Positions 12,180 to 21,173 of a stretch of 64,000 nt of DNA are shown here, piece after piece. Location: the NCBI GenBank assembly GCA_951802425.1, contig OX637798.1, positions 3,224,001 through 3,288,000 on the forward strand, given 5' to 3'. The notes beneath the pieces are model-generated. The model searched no databases. It saw nothing but the letters and a program-made list of their open reading frames with translations, and was not told the DNA's origin. The position numbers were made by a program, and so were the translations under genes. The stretch is from Clavaria fumosa. Taxonomy: Eukaryota > Basidiomycota > Agaricomycetes > Agaricales > Clavariaceae. Numbering within the stretch: position 1 is the stretch's first letter; every line of letters starts with the position of its first letter.

Positions 12180-15100
12180 TCAGGCCGTCGGCACATACTC
12201 CACGCCTATCGTTCCGCTCTCGACCGCCTTGCGAATGAAATGGTGCCGGATGTCAATATGTTTGGTGCGTGCGTGGAACTTGTTATTCTTTGTTATCGCG
12301 ATCGTTGACATGTTGTCAAGCCACAGCCTCGTCACCCCTGGTTCGCTGACTCCCACCTCGGTGAGGAACGTCCTCAGCCAGAAGATCTCCCTCGCAGCCG
12401 TCGTGGCTGCGATGTACTCCGCCTCGGTGCTTGACTGCGCGACCAAAGTTTGCCTCTTCGATGACCAACTGACTGCGCCGCGTCCAATTCGGACCACGAA
12501 ACCCGATATCGAGTGTCGATCCGGTTGCGACGCCCAATCTGCGTCGGAAAAGACTTCCGGCGCTGTCCCAGCGCCTCCCAACGTGAGCCAGAGGTCTTTG
12601 GTGGTATTCAGGTATTTAATTAACCGCTTCAATGCCTCCCAGTGAGCGCGCGTGGGGTTCATCGTGAATTGCGACAAGATTCCGATCGCCAACTGGATAT
12701 CGGGCCGCGTGATTACCGCTGGCCAGAGCGCACCACCGCATGCCTCCTGATAAGGTACGTTAATCGGCTCCACAGGGCATTGATCCTTAGACAGGACCTC
12801 GCCGGGGTCCATCGGGGTGTAGACGGGGTGTCCGTCCTCCAAACCGAAACGCTTCGCGAGTACATCGAGGTAAGCACGCTGGTTCAACGCTATGGTTCTT
12901 GCCGCTCTGTCTCGCTTAACCTCGAACCCCAACAGCCATGACAATTCGCCCTGGTCCGTTATCTCGAAGGACTTGCGTAATTCGGCCTTCACAAGGTCGA
13001 CAGCTGTCCGCGTGTTTCCCATCACGACCATGTCGTCCGTGGAAACCGTGACATGTACGTTCTGATCTCCTTTTGTTCTAATAAACGCTGATTGGTCGAG
13101 TTTGGAGATGGCAAAACCGAGCGATATAAAGGTCGCTGCCATCATGCGGTACCACATGCGTCCGGCCTGTTTCAATCCATATAGGCCTTTTCGCAGCCTG
13201 CACACCATGCCCCGCTCCTTCTCGCTCAACACGCCATGCGGAGGCTCCATATAGACTTCTTCCTCGAGCTCTGCATTGAGGTAAGCCCCTACAACGTCAA
13301 CTTGATCAATCTCCCAATTTCGTTGAGCTGCCAGTGCCAGCAAGACTCGGATCGAGGCGATCTTCGCCGCTGCGGCGAAGGTTTCGTTATAGTCTGTGCC
13401 TTTGGTTTGTTTGTGTCCGCCTGCGACGACACGCGCTTTGTACTTCAGGATTTCGCCCTTTGGTCCAAGCTTCACCCTGAAAACGTAACCACACGGGATG
13501 ACTGGCTTGGCTGCGGGGCGTTGGACAATGTCCCAGGTATGTACGCAGTTCAGTTGGTCCAACTCAGCCTGATAAGCTTTCTTCCAGTGGGTGGCATCTG
13601 GACCAGAGAGAGCTTGCGCGATTGTGCGTGGCTCGATGCCGATTAGCCCAGCGTGGAGAGCAAATAGAGGTGAGTGGTCGTCGTTTTCGATGTGAGTAAC
13701 GTTCGCAGCAGTTCCGCGTGGTGGGTAGCCAGCGAGGATCTTGTAGAAGCCCGGTTCAGGACGGATGCGGCCGCGAGAGGGTTCGTCGGGGGGTGGTGAT
13801 CCATCGGTGGGATCGTCGTTTTCGTGTAGCTGGTTTTCGAGCAACTGATCGTCGTCGGTCTGGGGGTCGTTAGGCGGTTCGGATTCGACGGCGGGGTGCC
13901 GGATGAACTTAGTCATCCTCCCCCCAGACGGCACTTCGCCAGTCCAAGCAACAGGGTCAGCCGTTTCGTCCAAGTTGAAAACGACTTCACGCTCGATCCT
14001 AATTTGTTTTTTGTCAGGGAAATAAATCCTGTAACCGGTGCTGGTCGAATCAATGCCGATGAAGTGGCCCATGCGGGCTCGGCGTTCGAGTTTTCCAGCG
14101 TCGACAACCTTGGCCCAAGCTTGCGTCCCAAACGGGACAAGTTTTGAGAGGTCGGGGCGTCTAGCATACCGGGCGTTGAACGGGGTTTGGCCATCGAGCG
14201 CACAGGTGGGTGATCGATTCTTTATCCATGCCGCGTGGTTCATTGCTTCGCCCCATAGAAACTTTGGCAGTTTTGAATCAATAAGCATGGCTCTTGCGAG
14301 CTCCGCTTTCGTTCGATTCCACCTCTCGATGTCTCCTACCTGTTCGTGTGTGTCGTGAGTCGTGAGCTCTCGCTTCGTCCCTTTTGCAGCTAAATGATCT
14401 GAGAACAGATCACTGTTGAATTCGCCGCCTCGGTCCGAGTGTAGGAACTTTATCTTTACGTTCTCGTGAGTATTTATTTGGGCTTCCAGGGCCTTGTAGG
14501 CACCAAAAGCATCTGACTTCTTATGCAGGGGAACAATTTCCGTCCAACGAGTCGCATTGTCGACAAAATCGACGGTGTAGCGGCTGCCGCCTATCGTTGC
14601 GGTAGACGCGGGACCCCACACGTCTGCGTGGATGCGTTCACCATATGTCGCCGCTCTGTTTGTTGCTTTCTCGGGGAATGGCAGGCGGTGAGGTTTTGCC
14701 TGTGCGCACGCTTCGCAGAACACTTCCTCTGACGAGTTGTCAAGGTGGATTCCGCGGACTTTCCCAGTCGATATAGCATGTTTAACTGCGGCGTAATGGA
14801 TATGGCCGAGAAGACGGTGTGCTTCGAACAAGGTGAGTGTCCTGGACTTCTTTGCTATGTGTGCTTCAAGCAGTAACGGTTTTATGCGGTAGAGCCCGTT
14901 TACTTTCGGGATGTGGGCCAGGGTGTTCCCCTGTTTGTCCTTTACCAGGCACAGGTTGTTGGTGAAATGAGCGGTGTAACCTGCGTCGTCGAGTTTTCCG
15001 AGGGACACCAGAGTGAAAGCCATGCTAGGTGCGTGCGCGACGTTTTTTAGTCTTAATGTGCTTACACGGTCACCATTCAGGGTCTGTAGAACAACGTCGC

Positions 15101-16238
15101 CGCGACCGATGGCGTTGAGCTCACGGCCGTCAGCAGCAGTGACTGGAGTCGGGGTTGTAGATGAGTAGTTCACGAACATAGACTTATCCGGACAGAAATG
15201 CGCCGTTGCGCTGCTGTCAAGTATTATGTCGCGGTTTTTACCTGGAAACATGGCCGCCACGTGGTCATACTGGTCCCCTAGGCAAGTAAACGCAAGGTAC
15301 TCCTCGCTTTTATCTTTCTCCTTGGTCGACGCAGCTGCTGCGTTGGCTTTATCCTTTTCCTTTTTCTTTTGCCAAGGGGCTTGGCCCTGTTTTGCTCCAC
15401 CGTCGGCGTAGCAGTTCTCGGTCTTATGGTTGGTACGTTTGCAATTCGTACATGGCGTTTTCGTAGCTGACTCGTCCGAATTGCCTTTGCGGCCTCTCCC
15501 CTTTTTGACGAGAAGGGCTGCGTCGCCGGACTTGGAAGCCTGATTTGCCAGCTCGCGTTGTCTTGCCTCTTCGAGGACAATGCGCATAAGGTCGTTCGGA
15601 GATATGTCCGCACCAGACAAGCTGGCGGCATGTGTTATTGAGTGAAGAAGAGAGCGGTAGCTCGGCGGCAAGGACATAAGAATCATAGTTGCGAAGTCCT
15701 TGTCAGCGACTGATGCGCCTATACCATCCAGCTCCTCTCGGATCTTTAACATTGCATTGAGGTGAGCTTTAATGTCGCTGTCCTCGTTGCAGAGCATGGA
15801 CTGCAGCCTGCGACGCGTGTCAACTTTGTGAAGTTGGCTTTTCTTCGTAGCGTCCAGGCGGATAGCAGTCCACATCTGTGCTGCTGACATGGACTTGATG
15901 ATCGTAGAGAGACGTGGGGACACTGTGGTGAGCAAAATATGTTGCACACTGTATTCCTTTTGCTCGTATTTGTCAAATTTACATTCTTTTTCTTCCAGAT
16001 CTTCATCAGTTGCTTTAACTCCTGGAGCCTTCATCGGGATTCCTTCAAGTTCAGGGTAAGCAACCGGTTTTCGCGCAGTGCCGTCATGATGCCTGATCAG
16101 TCCTCTAGCCCCCATAGCGGTTCGAGCTTTTGACTCGTAATCGGCCCAGTTTGCTCCATCATCGCGGAGTCGGGGCACGGCCATGGCGTTGGTGGAGGTG
16201 TTGGCAGTCATGTTGTCAGTTTGTGCAACGAATCTCAT
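12180..16238 (-). CDS. Copia2 Gag-Pol polyprotein
   Basis: 1352 residues from ATG at 16238, which lies only four bases inside the 5' LTR boundary. Domains in order: Gag with UBN2-like helices (about 60-230), CCHC knuckle CTNCKRTNHKTENC (about 275), aspartic protease ILDSSATAHF, pre-integrase HHCC (HRLLGHIHYAAVKH, CEACAQAKPH), integrase D-D-E (IHADVWGP, FLHSDRGGEFNS, IERWNRTKAE), RT (VFRVKLGPKGEILKYKARVV, AYLNAELEEEVYMEPP, VTVSTDDMVV in place of the common Y-V-D-D) and RNase H (SDADWASQPDRHSISG, SSTEAEYIAATTAAREI). The frame closes at EYVPTA. The missing family tail (DGLTKPL...LLPV) is readable in another frame down to a TGA at 12117-12115, so a small indel near 12180 removed about 25 residues. 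Catalytic residues are intact; activity is possible but unproven. Confidence 0.94.
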   Translation of the reverse strand: MRFVAQTDNMTANTSTNAMAVPRLRDDGANWADYESKARTAMGARGLIRHHDGTARKPVAYPELEGIPMKAPGVKATDEDLEEKECKFDKYEQKEYSVQHILLTTVSPRLSTIIKSMSAAQMWTAIRLDATKKSQLHKVDTRRRLQSMLCNEDSDIKAHLNAMLKIREELDGIGASVADKDFATMILMSLPPSYRSLLHSITHAASLSGADISPNDLMRIVLEEARQRELANQASKSGDAALLVKKGRGRKGNSDESATKTPCTNCKRTNHKTENCYADGGAKQGQAPWQKKKEKDKANAAAASTKEKDKSEEYLAFTCLGDQYDHVAAMFPGKNRDIILDSSATAHFCPDKSMFVNYSSTTPTPVTAADGRELNAIGRGDVVLQTLNGDRVSTLRLKNVAHAPSMAFTLVSLGKLDDAGYTAHFTNNLCLVKDKQGNTLAHIPKVNGLYRIKPLLLEAHIAKKSRTLTLFEAHRLLGHIHYAAVKHAISTGKVRGIHLDNSSEEVFCEACAQAKPHRLPFPEKATNRAATYGERIHADVWGPASTATIGGSRYTVDFVDNATRWTEIVPLHKKSDAFGAYKALEAQINTHENVKIKFLHSDRGGEFNSDLFSDHLAAKGTKRELTTHDTHEQVGDIERWNRTKAELARAMLIDSKLPKFLWGEAMNHAAWIKNRSPTCALDGQTPFNARYARRPDLSKLVPFGTQAWAKVVDAGKLERRARMGHFIGIDSTSTGYRIYFPDKKQIRIEREVVFNLDETADPVAWTGEVPSGGRMTKFIRHPAVESEPPNDPQTDDDQLLENQLHENDDPTDGSPPPDEPSRGRIRPEPGFYKILAGYPPRGTAANVTHIENDDHSPLFALHAGLIGIEPRTIAQALSGPDATHWKKAYQAELDQLNCVHTWDIVQRPAAKPVIPCGYVFRVKLGPKGEILKYKARVVAGGHKQTKGTDYNETFAAAAKIASIRVLLALAAQRNWEIDQVDVVGAYLNAELEEEVYMEPPHGVLSEKERGMVCRLRKGLYGLKQAGRMWYRMMAATFISLGFAISKLDQSAFIRTKGDQNVHVTVSTDDMVVMGNTRTAVDLVKAELRKSFEITDQGELSWLLGFEVKRDRAARTIALNQRAYLDVLAKRFGLEDGHPVYTPMDPGEVLSKDQCPVEPINVPYQEACGGALWPAVITRPDIQLAIGILSQFTMNPTRAHWEALKRLIKYLNTTKDLWLTLGGAGTAPEVFSDADWASQPDRHSISGFVVRIGRGAVSWSSKRQTLVAQSSTEAEYIAATTAAREIFWLRTFLTEVGVSEPGVTRLWLDNMSTIAITKNNKFHARTKHIDIRHHFIRKAVESGTIGVEYVPTA

Positions 16239-16242
16239 AATC

Positions 16243-16471
16243 TATTGAAAAACTAGGGATAGTCTGTTAGCCCAGTCAAATGTAAGACTCAGGTATTGCA
16301 GTAGTACCTAGGGATAGTCCATTCTACCCTAGGGCATCAGAAAAGTACTAGTGCAAGGTTAAAAAGGAAATTACTCACAGCCCAGTCAAATGTAAGACTG
16401 AGCTGTGGCAGAGTTCCGGTCGCTCCTAAATAGGCGCATCATTACGTAATCTGTCCGGGTGATTACCAACA
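16243..16471 (-). repeat. Copia2 5' LTR (right copy)
   Basis: 229 bp. It differs from the left LTR at three sites, each a decayed CpG here (CG to TG once, CG to CA twice). The polyprotein ATG follows almost directly, so there is practically no untranslated leader for a separate primer-binding site. Confidence 0.95.
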
Positions 16472-18289
16472 GGCTTCGTACCCAGCTAACTTCCTGTAAA
16501 ATCTGGGTTCATTGTGTTTACGGCGTGGGCGAGTGACATTGTCATTTTCGGAATGCTGGGGGTGATCAGGCAGAGGAGACGGAGATCGTCGACTACCAGA
16601 GTGACTGTGAGTGTCGTCAGAGTCGCTTTCGTCGTCATCTAACTGCTGATCATCTTCAATTGGGTTGTCTGGGTCACTGGAGCTTTCATCGTCACTAGGC
16701 GATGAAGGACAATCTCCTTGGAGGTCTTGGAGGATGTTCTTGATTCTCTCCCCCACAGCCTCCAATTCCTCAGGTATTGGGACGGTCTCGGAGTGTCCGG
16801 TGCGGTTAAATAAGACTTCATGCTCAACTTGACCTGACATTTGTCTGGGTAGAAGATATGGTAGCCGGTGCTCGTGCCATCGAAGCCGACAAAATGGCTG
16901 AACTTCGTGCGAGGCTCAAGCTTACCAGCATTGGGTATCTTGACCCAGGCATGCGTGCCGAAGGGGACGAGCTTGGACATGTCGGGTTTTCTGCAGTATC
17001 TAGCTTCGTATGGGGTGCCATTGTCAAGCGCTCGGGTAGGTGAGCGATTCTTGATCCATGCAGCATGATTCATAGCTTCGGCCCACAGAAATCTCGGTAG
17101 TTTCGAGTCTATCAGCATCGCTCGCGCTAGTTCCGCCTTCGTGTGGTTCCAGCGCTCGGCTACGCCCACTTGTTCATGCATATTGTGAATGGTGAGTTCT
17201 CTTTTCATCCCTCTCTTTGCCAAGTGTTCACTAAATTTATCATTCAGGAACTCACGGCTGTGATCAGAGCGAAGAATCTTTATCGTCACATCGTTCTGCA
17301 TCTCAAGTTCTTTCTCAAAATCAAGGTACATCTGAAATGCTTGATTTTTACGGCAAACGAACACTACATGTGTCCAGCGTTGCACAATCAACAAAGTCGA
17401 CTGTGTACCGACACCTAGATATCAACTCAACTGCGGCTGGCCCCCATAGGTCAGCATGGGTGCGATCGCCGAAGTTTTGGGCTCGGTTCTGGGCTTGATT
17501 GGGGAACAGTTGATGGTGAGGTTTCGCTTGGGCACACGCATCGCAGAACTCAAACTCTGAGTCTTCGTCGAGCATTATTCCAGTGATTTTACCAGTTTTT
17601 ATTGCATGTCTAATGCTCCTGACGTTGATATGTCCCAGTGTGCGGTGGGCTTCCATTATTGTCAGCCTCTGTGTGGCTGCATTGGCATGTAGTGGGGGTG
17701 TTTGTGTGTAGTGCCATTTAACTGATATAGGCCATTAATTTTCTTCACACATGCGACCTCTCTTCCATCAGAGCGTCTGATGGTGCAATGACCATTTCCG
17801 AACATTGCGGTACATCCAGAATCGTCCAGGCGCCTGATGGAGACGAGGGTGAATGCGAGTTTTGGTGAGTAAATAACATCCTTGAGGAGTAGTTTTGATG
17901 GTTTTAACCCATTCATAACTTCCAAGGGCATGTCGCTGCAACCCACACCATTGAATTCTCCCCCATCTGCAGCAGTAACAGGCCTGGGAGACATCTTCCG
18001 GAAATTGATTAGCTTTTCTCTCAAAGGAGTAAAGTGGGCAGTAGCACCAGGGTCATCAACGCCTTCTGAGTGTGCCTTTTCGAGTGGCGGTTTGACAGGC
18101 ACGAATTGTCGCAACTGACTGAATGTGAGTTTGTTTGAAGCACTGCAGCTGCTCAAGGGTGCATATAAGAACAGCGGCACAACACCCCCAATTTCTGACT
18201 TTGCTCTTGCCAGCGATGATGATGCTGATGCTGCTAATCTGTAATCACTATGTATAGGTTGTGATAGAAGATTTGTCCATGTTGTCATT
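16472..18289 (-). pseudogene. Copia1 segment 3: protease remnant, integrase, linker
   Basis: 5' part of the split Copia1 polyprotein. From right to left: protease-like GATAHFTPLREKLINF (the usual D-S-G-A-T is D-P-G-A-T), pre-integrase finger (EAHRTLGHINVRSIRHAI, FCDACAQAKPHHQLF), integrase core (THADLWGPA, ILRSDHSREFLND, VAERWNHTKAELARAML) and an acidic linker ending FYRKLAGYEA at the GGCTT target site. It is distributed over alternating frames, with shifts near 17660, 17370 and 16810. Gag and zinc knuckle are missing, so the 5' end is truncated near 18289. No LTR of Copia1 was found. Confidence 0.9.
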
Positions 18290-18324
18290 CTGATGCCTGT
18301 ACATAGAATGTGTCATCACAATAT

Positions 18325-18510
18325 AGTTGCGTTTGGGTTCAGAACAGGTTCAGAACAGGTTCAGAACTGAACTGGACCTCAAAAGAACTGGACCTGCAGT
18401 CCTGTTCGCAGTTCTGCCATTTTCAGGAACTGGACCCAGGGTTCAGTTTTGGGTTCACAAGATTCAGCCAAAAACTGGACCAAACTGGACTGTTACATCA
18501 CTAGTTTAAT
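18325..18510. repeat. Simple inverted/tandem repeat rich in GGTTCAGAACA and AACTGGACC
   Basis: Three head-to-tail GGTTCAGAACA units near 18338-18370 are followed by AACTGGACC units and inverted partners (GGTCCAGTTC-type words). The right end, GTTACATCACTAG, resembles the end of a small non-autonomous DNA element, but no matching left terminus is seen. Non-coding. Confidence 0.5.
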
Positions 18511-18612
18511 TAGACAGCTACCTGCAATGTAAGTTTATCTACAAGTAGTCATGTCAATAAGAAGTTGGTGGTTCATCAGGAGAATAATTGGGGTGGTAAA
18601 ACAAGGTATATA

Positions 18613-18759
18613 CTGTCATACCAATCTTAACCAGTTTTAACACCTAGCCTGGTATATACCACACTTAAACTGGTTATAACCTGGTTTATACTTGGTTATA
18701 CCATTTTATACCATTTTATACCATTTTATACTTCTCTATACCACAAAGTGGTATGACAG
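18613..18759. repeat. MITE-like element with 11-bp terminal inverted repeats
   Basis: A 147-bp segment begins CTGTCATACCA and ends TGGTATGACAG, an exact 11-bp inverted repeat. The interior is A/T-rich with repeated GGTATA, GGTTATA and three tandem TACCATTTTA units (about 18700-18730). No convincing target duplication was found. Confidence 0.6.
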
Positions 18760-18797
18760 GGCCATGATTTTGCTGATGTTGTATAGAAAATTTTACT

Positions 18798-18830
18798 TAC
18801 TGCTCAGTCAGTATACCGTACTGAGCAGTA
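18798..18830. repeat. Perfect 11-bp hairpin upstream of Crinkler-like gene a
   Basis: TACTGCTCAGT (18798-18808) and ACTGAGCAGTA (18820-18830) are exact reverse complements around an 11-base spacer. It lies about 160 bp before the ATG at 18992. It could be another small transposon terminus or a regulatory palindrome; the sequence does not decide. Confidence 0.55.
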
Positions 18831-18991
18831 TTGCGCCACTCACGTGGCTGTAATAGTCTAAATAAGATTCACGCTCCGCTTGATCTTCAACAAAAGGAAT
18901 TCGAGTCTCGAATGCAGATGTCTCAGGGATGCAGAGAGGATGATCCACGTGATGTCAGCAGGCTCATCAAACTTTCATCCAAACCCACTCA

Positions 18992-19574
18992 ATGCCTGGT
19001 GATTTACTTAAACTCTGGTGCTGGTGTAATGGTGACCCAATGCACTGCATCTTCAAAGTTCAAATACCACGAGATGAACGCGTCAGCACACTGCAACAAC
19101 TTATCAAGAGCAAAGCATCACATTTACCTGCATCGCGGCTTGTGCTCTACAAGGTCTGCGTCGCATTCCGACCCAAGGGTGAACTTGGTCGCCGCCTCCC
19201 CGAATTCGCACTCCATTGTGGTGACCCCAATCTCGGTCCCCAGAAACTGATGTGGGATGAATGCATTCGCAATATTTTTCCACTGGATCCCCCTGACAAC
19301 CATGTTTCAATCATAATCTTGGTGAGTGACTATGCCTTCTGCTTTTTTGCTGTGTTTTGGTGACCTCCCTCAATGAAATATCTATTTAGTCGTCCTAGAC
19401 TCTTTCACCACTGAACATCTAACCAATCTTGTCTAGCCCCACAGTAGAACTGTAGACATTTGGTATCACAATGTTCATCACAGCCAGTCTGCGAGTAATT
19501 CAGTGTCTCAAATTGACGGTATACAACAACAACGGTATGAACCCAAGCAAGCGACCACCCTCTCGGCCTGTTGA
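18992..19574 (+). CDS. Crinkler-like (CRN) N-terminal ubiquitin-like domain protein, copy a
   Basis: Exon 1 (18992-19321, ATG, 110 codons) encodes a compact alpha/beta domain: LLKLWCWCNGD, IFKVQIPRDERVSTLQQLIK, ASRLVLYKVCV, LGPQKLMWDECIRNIF and NHVSIIIL. The order (hydrophobic strand, F-x-V-x-I, V-x-x-L-x-x-x-I-K, L-x-L-x-K-V, final H-V-x-I strand) matches the N-terminal domain of Crinkler effectors. A GTGAGT donor follows directly; joining to an AG before 19437 adds 46 in-frame codons ending at TGA 19572-19574, giving about 155 aa without any recognisable C-terminal toxin or NTPase domain. No signal peptide. Copy b lies in tandem 750 bp downstream. In fungi these domains are usually fused to other modules; here they stand alone. 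Function unknown, family assignment by motif pattern only. Confidence 0.65.
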
Positions 19575-19741
19575 TCTAGTGTGTTCCACTTAACTCCTCC
19601 TTTCAATGTGGGCCAAGCTGCCATCTGTAGCGTACCTACATGCTTATAATAAGTGCCACAATTGATGCCGCAGGAAACAGGGCATCCCAGTCTATCCACA
19701 GTCCTAGTGTTGAAGTTCTACCACGTGAATTTGGACTGTCA

Positions 19742-20212
19742 ATGCCTGATGAACTTGTCCTCTGGTACTGTTATAAAGGCACATCCAGTTTCCGCATCTT
19801 CGAAGTTCAAATACCACGAGATGAACACGTCGACACACTGCAACAACTCATCAAGGCTGAAATACCATGTACCACAAGAGGAATACCTGCATCGCAGCTT
19901 GTGCTCTACAAGGTCTGCGTGTGCGGACAGAGGGACGAACGCAACTCGCGCCTTCTCGAAATCGCGCTTTATTGCGGCGACCTTGACCTCGGTCCCCGGA
20001 AACTGATGTGGGATGAATGCATACGCGATATTTTTCCGCTAGATCCCCCCGACCGCCATGTTTCGCTCATGATTTGGTGAGTGAATACGACTTCTGCCTT
20101 TTTGTTGCGTCGTGGTGACCTCCCATGTAGCCTTCCTTGATGAAGCATTTAATCCTTCTCGATGAACACCTGTTCTGAGCCATTGTTGTCTAGCCCCGCA
20201 GTAAAATTGTAG
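19742..20212 (+). CDS. Crinkler-like N-terminal domain protein, copy b
   Basis: Tandem paralogue of copy a. Exon 1 (19742-20076) encodes ELVLWYCYKG, IFEVQIPRDEHVDTLQQLIK, ASQLVLYKVCV, LDLGPRKLMWDECIRDIF and DRHVSLMI. The same intron position follows (GTGAGT; AG at 20192-20193). Because one base is missing at the exon end relative to copy a, exon 2 is read in another phase and stops at TAG 20210-20212, giving about 117 aa. Similarity to copy a extends through the intron and exon 2 to about 20310, so the duplicated unit is roughly 0.6 kb. The frame is open upstream to 19640, but the ATG at 19742 matches the start of copy a. Confidence 0.6.
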
Positions 20213-20659
20213 ACATGATATTCAACGTCGACGGGCACTAGTCTGCGAGTAGTTGGGTGCCTCAAATTGGCAGACAACATCCGGTGCCAACAGCTCCACA
20301 ACCCTAAGCCCCAGCAAGCGACCAACCTCCGACTTCCAGTTTCTGTCCCGATGCTCGGGTCCCCTTTATGACAATCTAGCGTCCTGCGTCATCGTTTCGT
20401 CGCGCGACGGTGCCAGGAACACATTGACCCCGCGTTGTTGTCCGGTGCAAGATCCATAGGGGGAAGAAGGAAAGGAGGAAATGAGGCCTCCCACTATCTG
20501 GTCCGCGACTTCACGCGACACGGAGATGCGCGGCAGGCCAGGGGGGAGGGGGAGCGCCGGACAAGGGCGATAGAGCGGACGGTCGCGGAAGCAGCCTCTT
20601 CCCCTGTCTCTGTTTGGCGCTCCTGGCACTCCTGGTTGTTGTGGTGCGTCGCGCTCGGC

Positions 20660-20750
20660 GAATAGACGATGGTGGCTGCTGTGACCGCAGATTGCGGCAA
20701 GCGGGGGGCTGGGGGCTCGATCAGATTGAGGAGCACCACAAGACCTTCAC
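20660..20750 (+). pseudogene. Relic of glucanase exon 2
   Basis: About 90 bp aligns with exon 2 of the glucanase gene 1.4 kb downstream: GAAT-GAC, a GCAGA...GGC core, GATCAGATTGAGGAGCACCA against the exon's CAGCTCGAAGACCATTACA, then AAGACCTTCA. The Trp codon TGG is TAG here (20663-20665) and the central part is shifted. It indicates an older, mostly deleted duplicate of the gene. The surrounding 20213-20990 holds no other supportable gene. Confidence 0.6.
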
Positions 20751-21173
20751 CGTACGTCCCCTCGGGTTTTTTTTGTGCAGGATCGCGGGGTCCTACAATG
20801 GTTTCCCTGAGTTCAGTAGGATCAATGCTTGGCCGTCACCCTGTTTCGTCCAATGATTCTTCCGGTGTAGAGTGGTCCCTTATATTAACAATGGCATTGA
20901 AGCGACTCAGAAGGGTACGCCTACATTCGCAACGATTAGCCAGAATGGATGTGCTGCATGAATTTAATCCCTTTCCTCCTTTCTAACCATCCGAGATTTA
21001 TTGTTTCAGATACCACGTGATAAATTCCTTAAAATGGAAATAGCAACCCTTTCCCACACACACACCCGGCTAATTCTTGTAACAACACACACTCTCAAAC
21101 AACAACCCCCTTCTTCCCTCATCTCATCCAATCCAATCCGCTCTCTTTCCCCGACGAACGACGACGACGACAA

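Larger units (their letters stand above)
11879..16471 (-). mobile_element. Copia2: young, near-intact Ty1/Copia element with TSD
   Basis: 4593 bp element on the minus strand with 229-bp LTRs (11879-12107 and 16243-16471) and target duplication GGCTT (11874-11878, 16472-16476). The LTRs differ at only three positions, all CpG transitions. On the coding strand the LTR starts TGTTGG and ends TCAATA, so it lacks the usual terminal CA. One 1352-codon polyprotein fills the interior. It inserted into Copia1. It is the least decayed element in the window, with one late frameshift as the visible lesion. Confidence 0.96.

Noticed and set aside
20989..21040. Fifth Crinkler-like fragment (FQIPRDKFLK)
   Set aside because: Only about eight residues resemble VQIPRDEHV of the nearby copies; too short to support.
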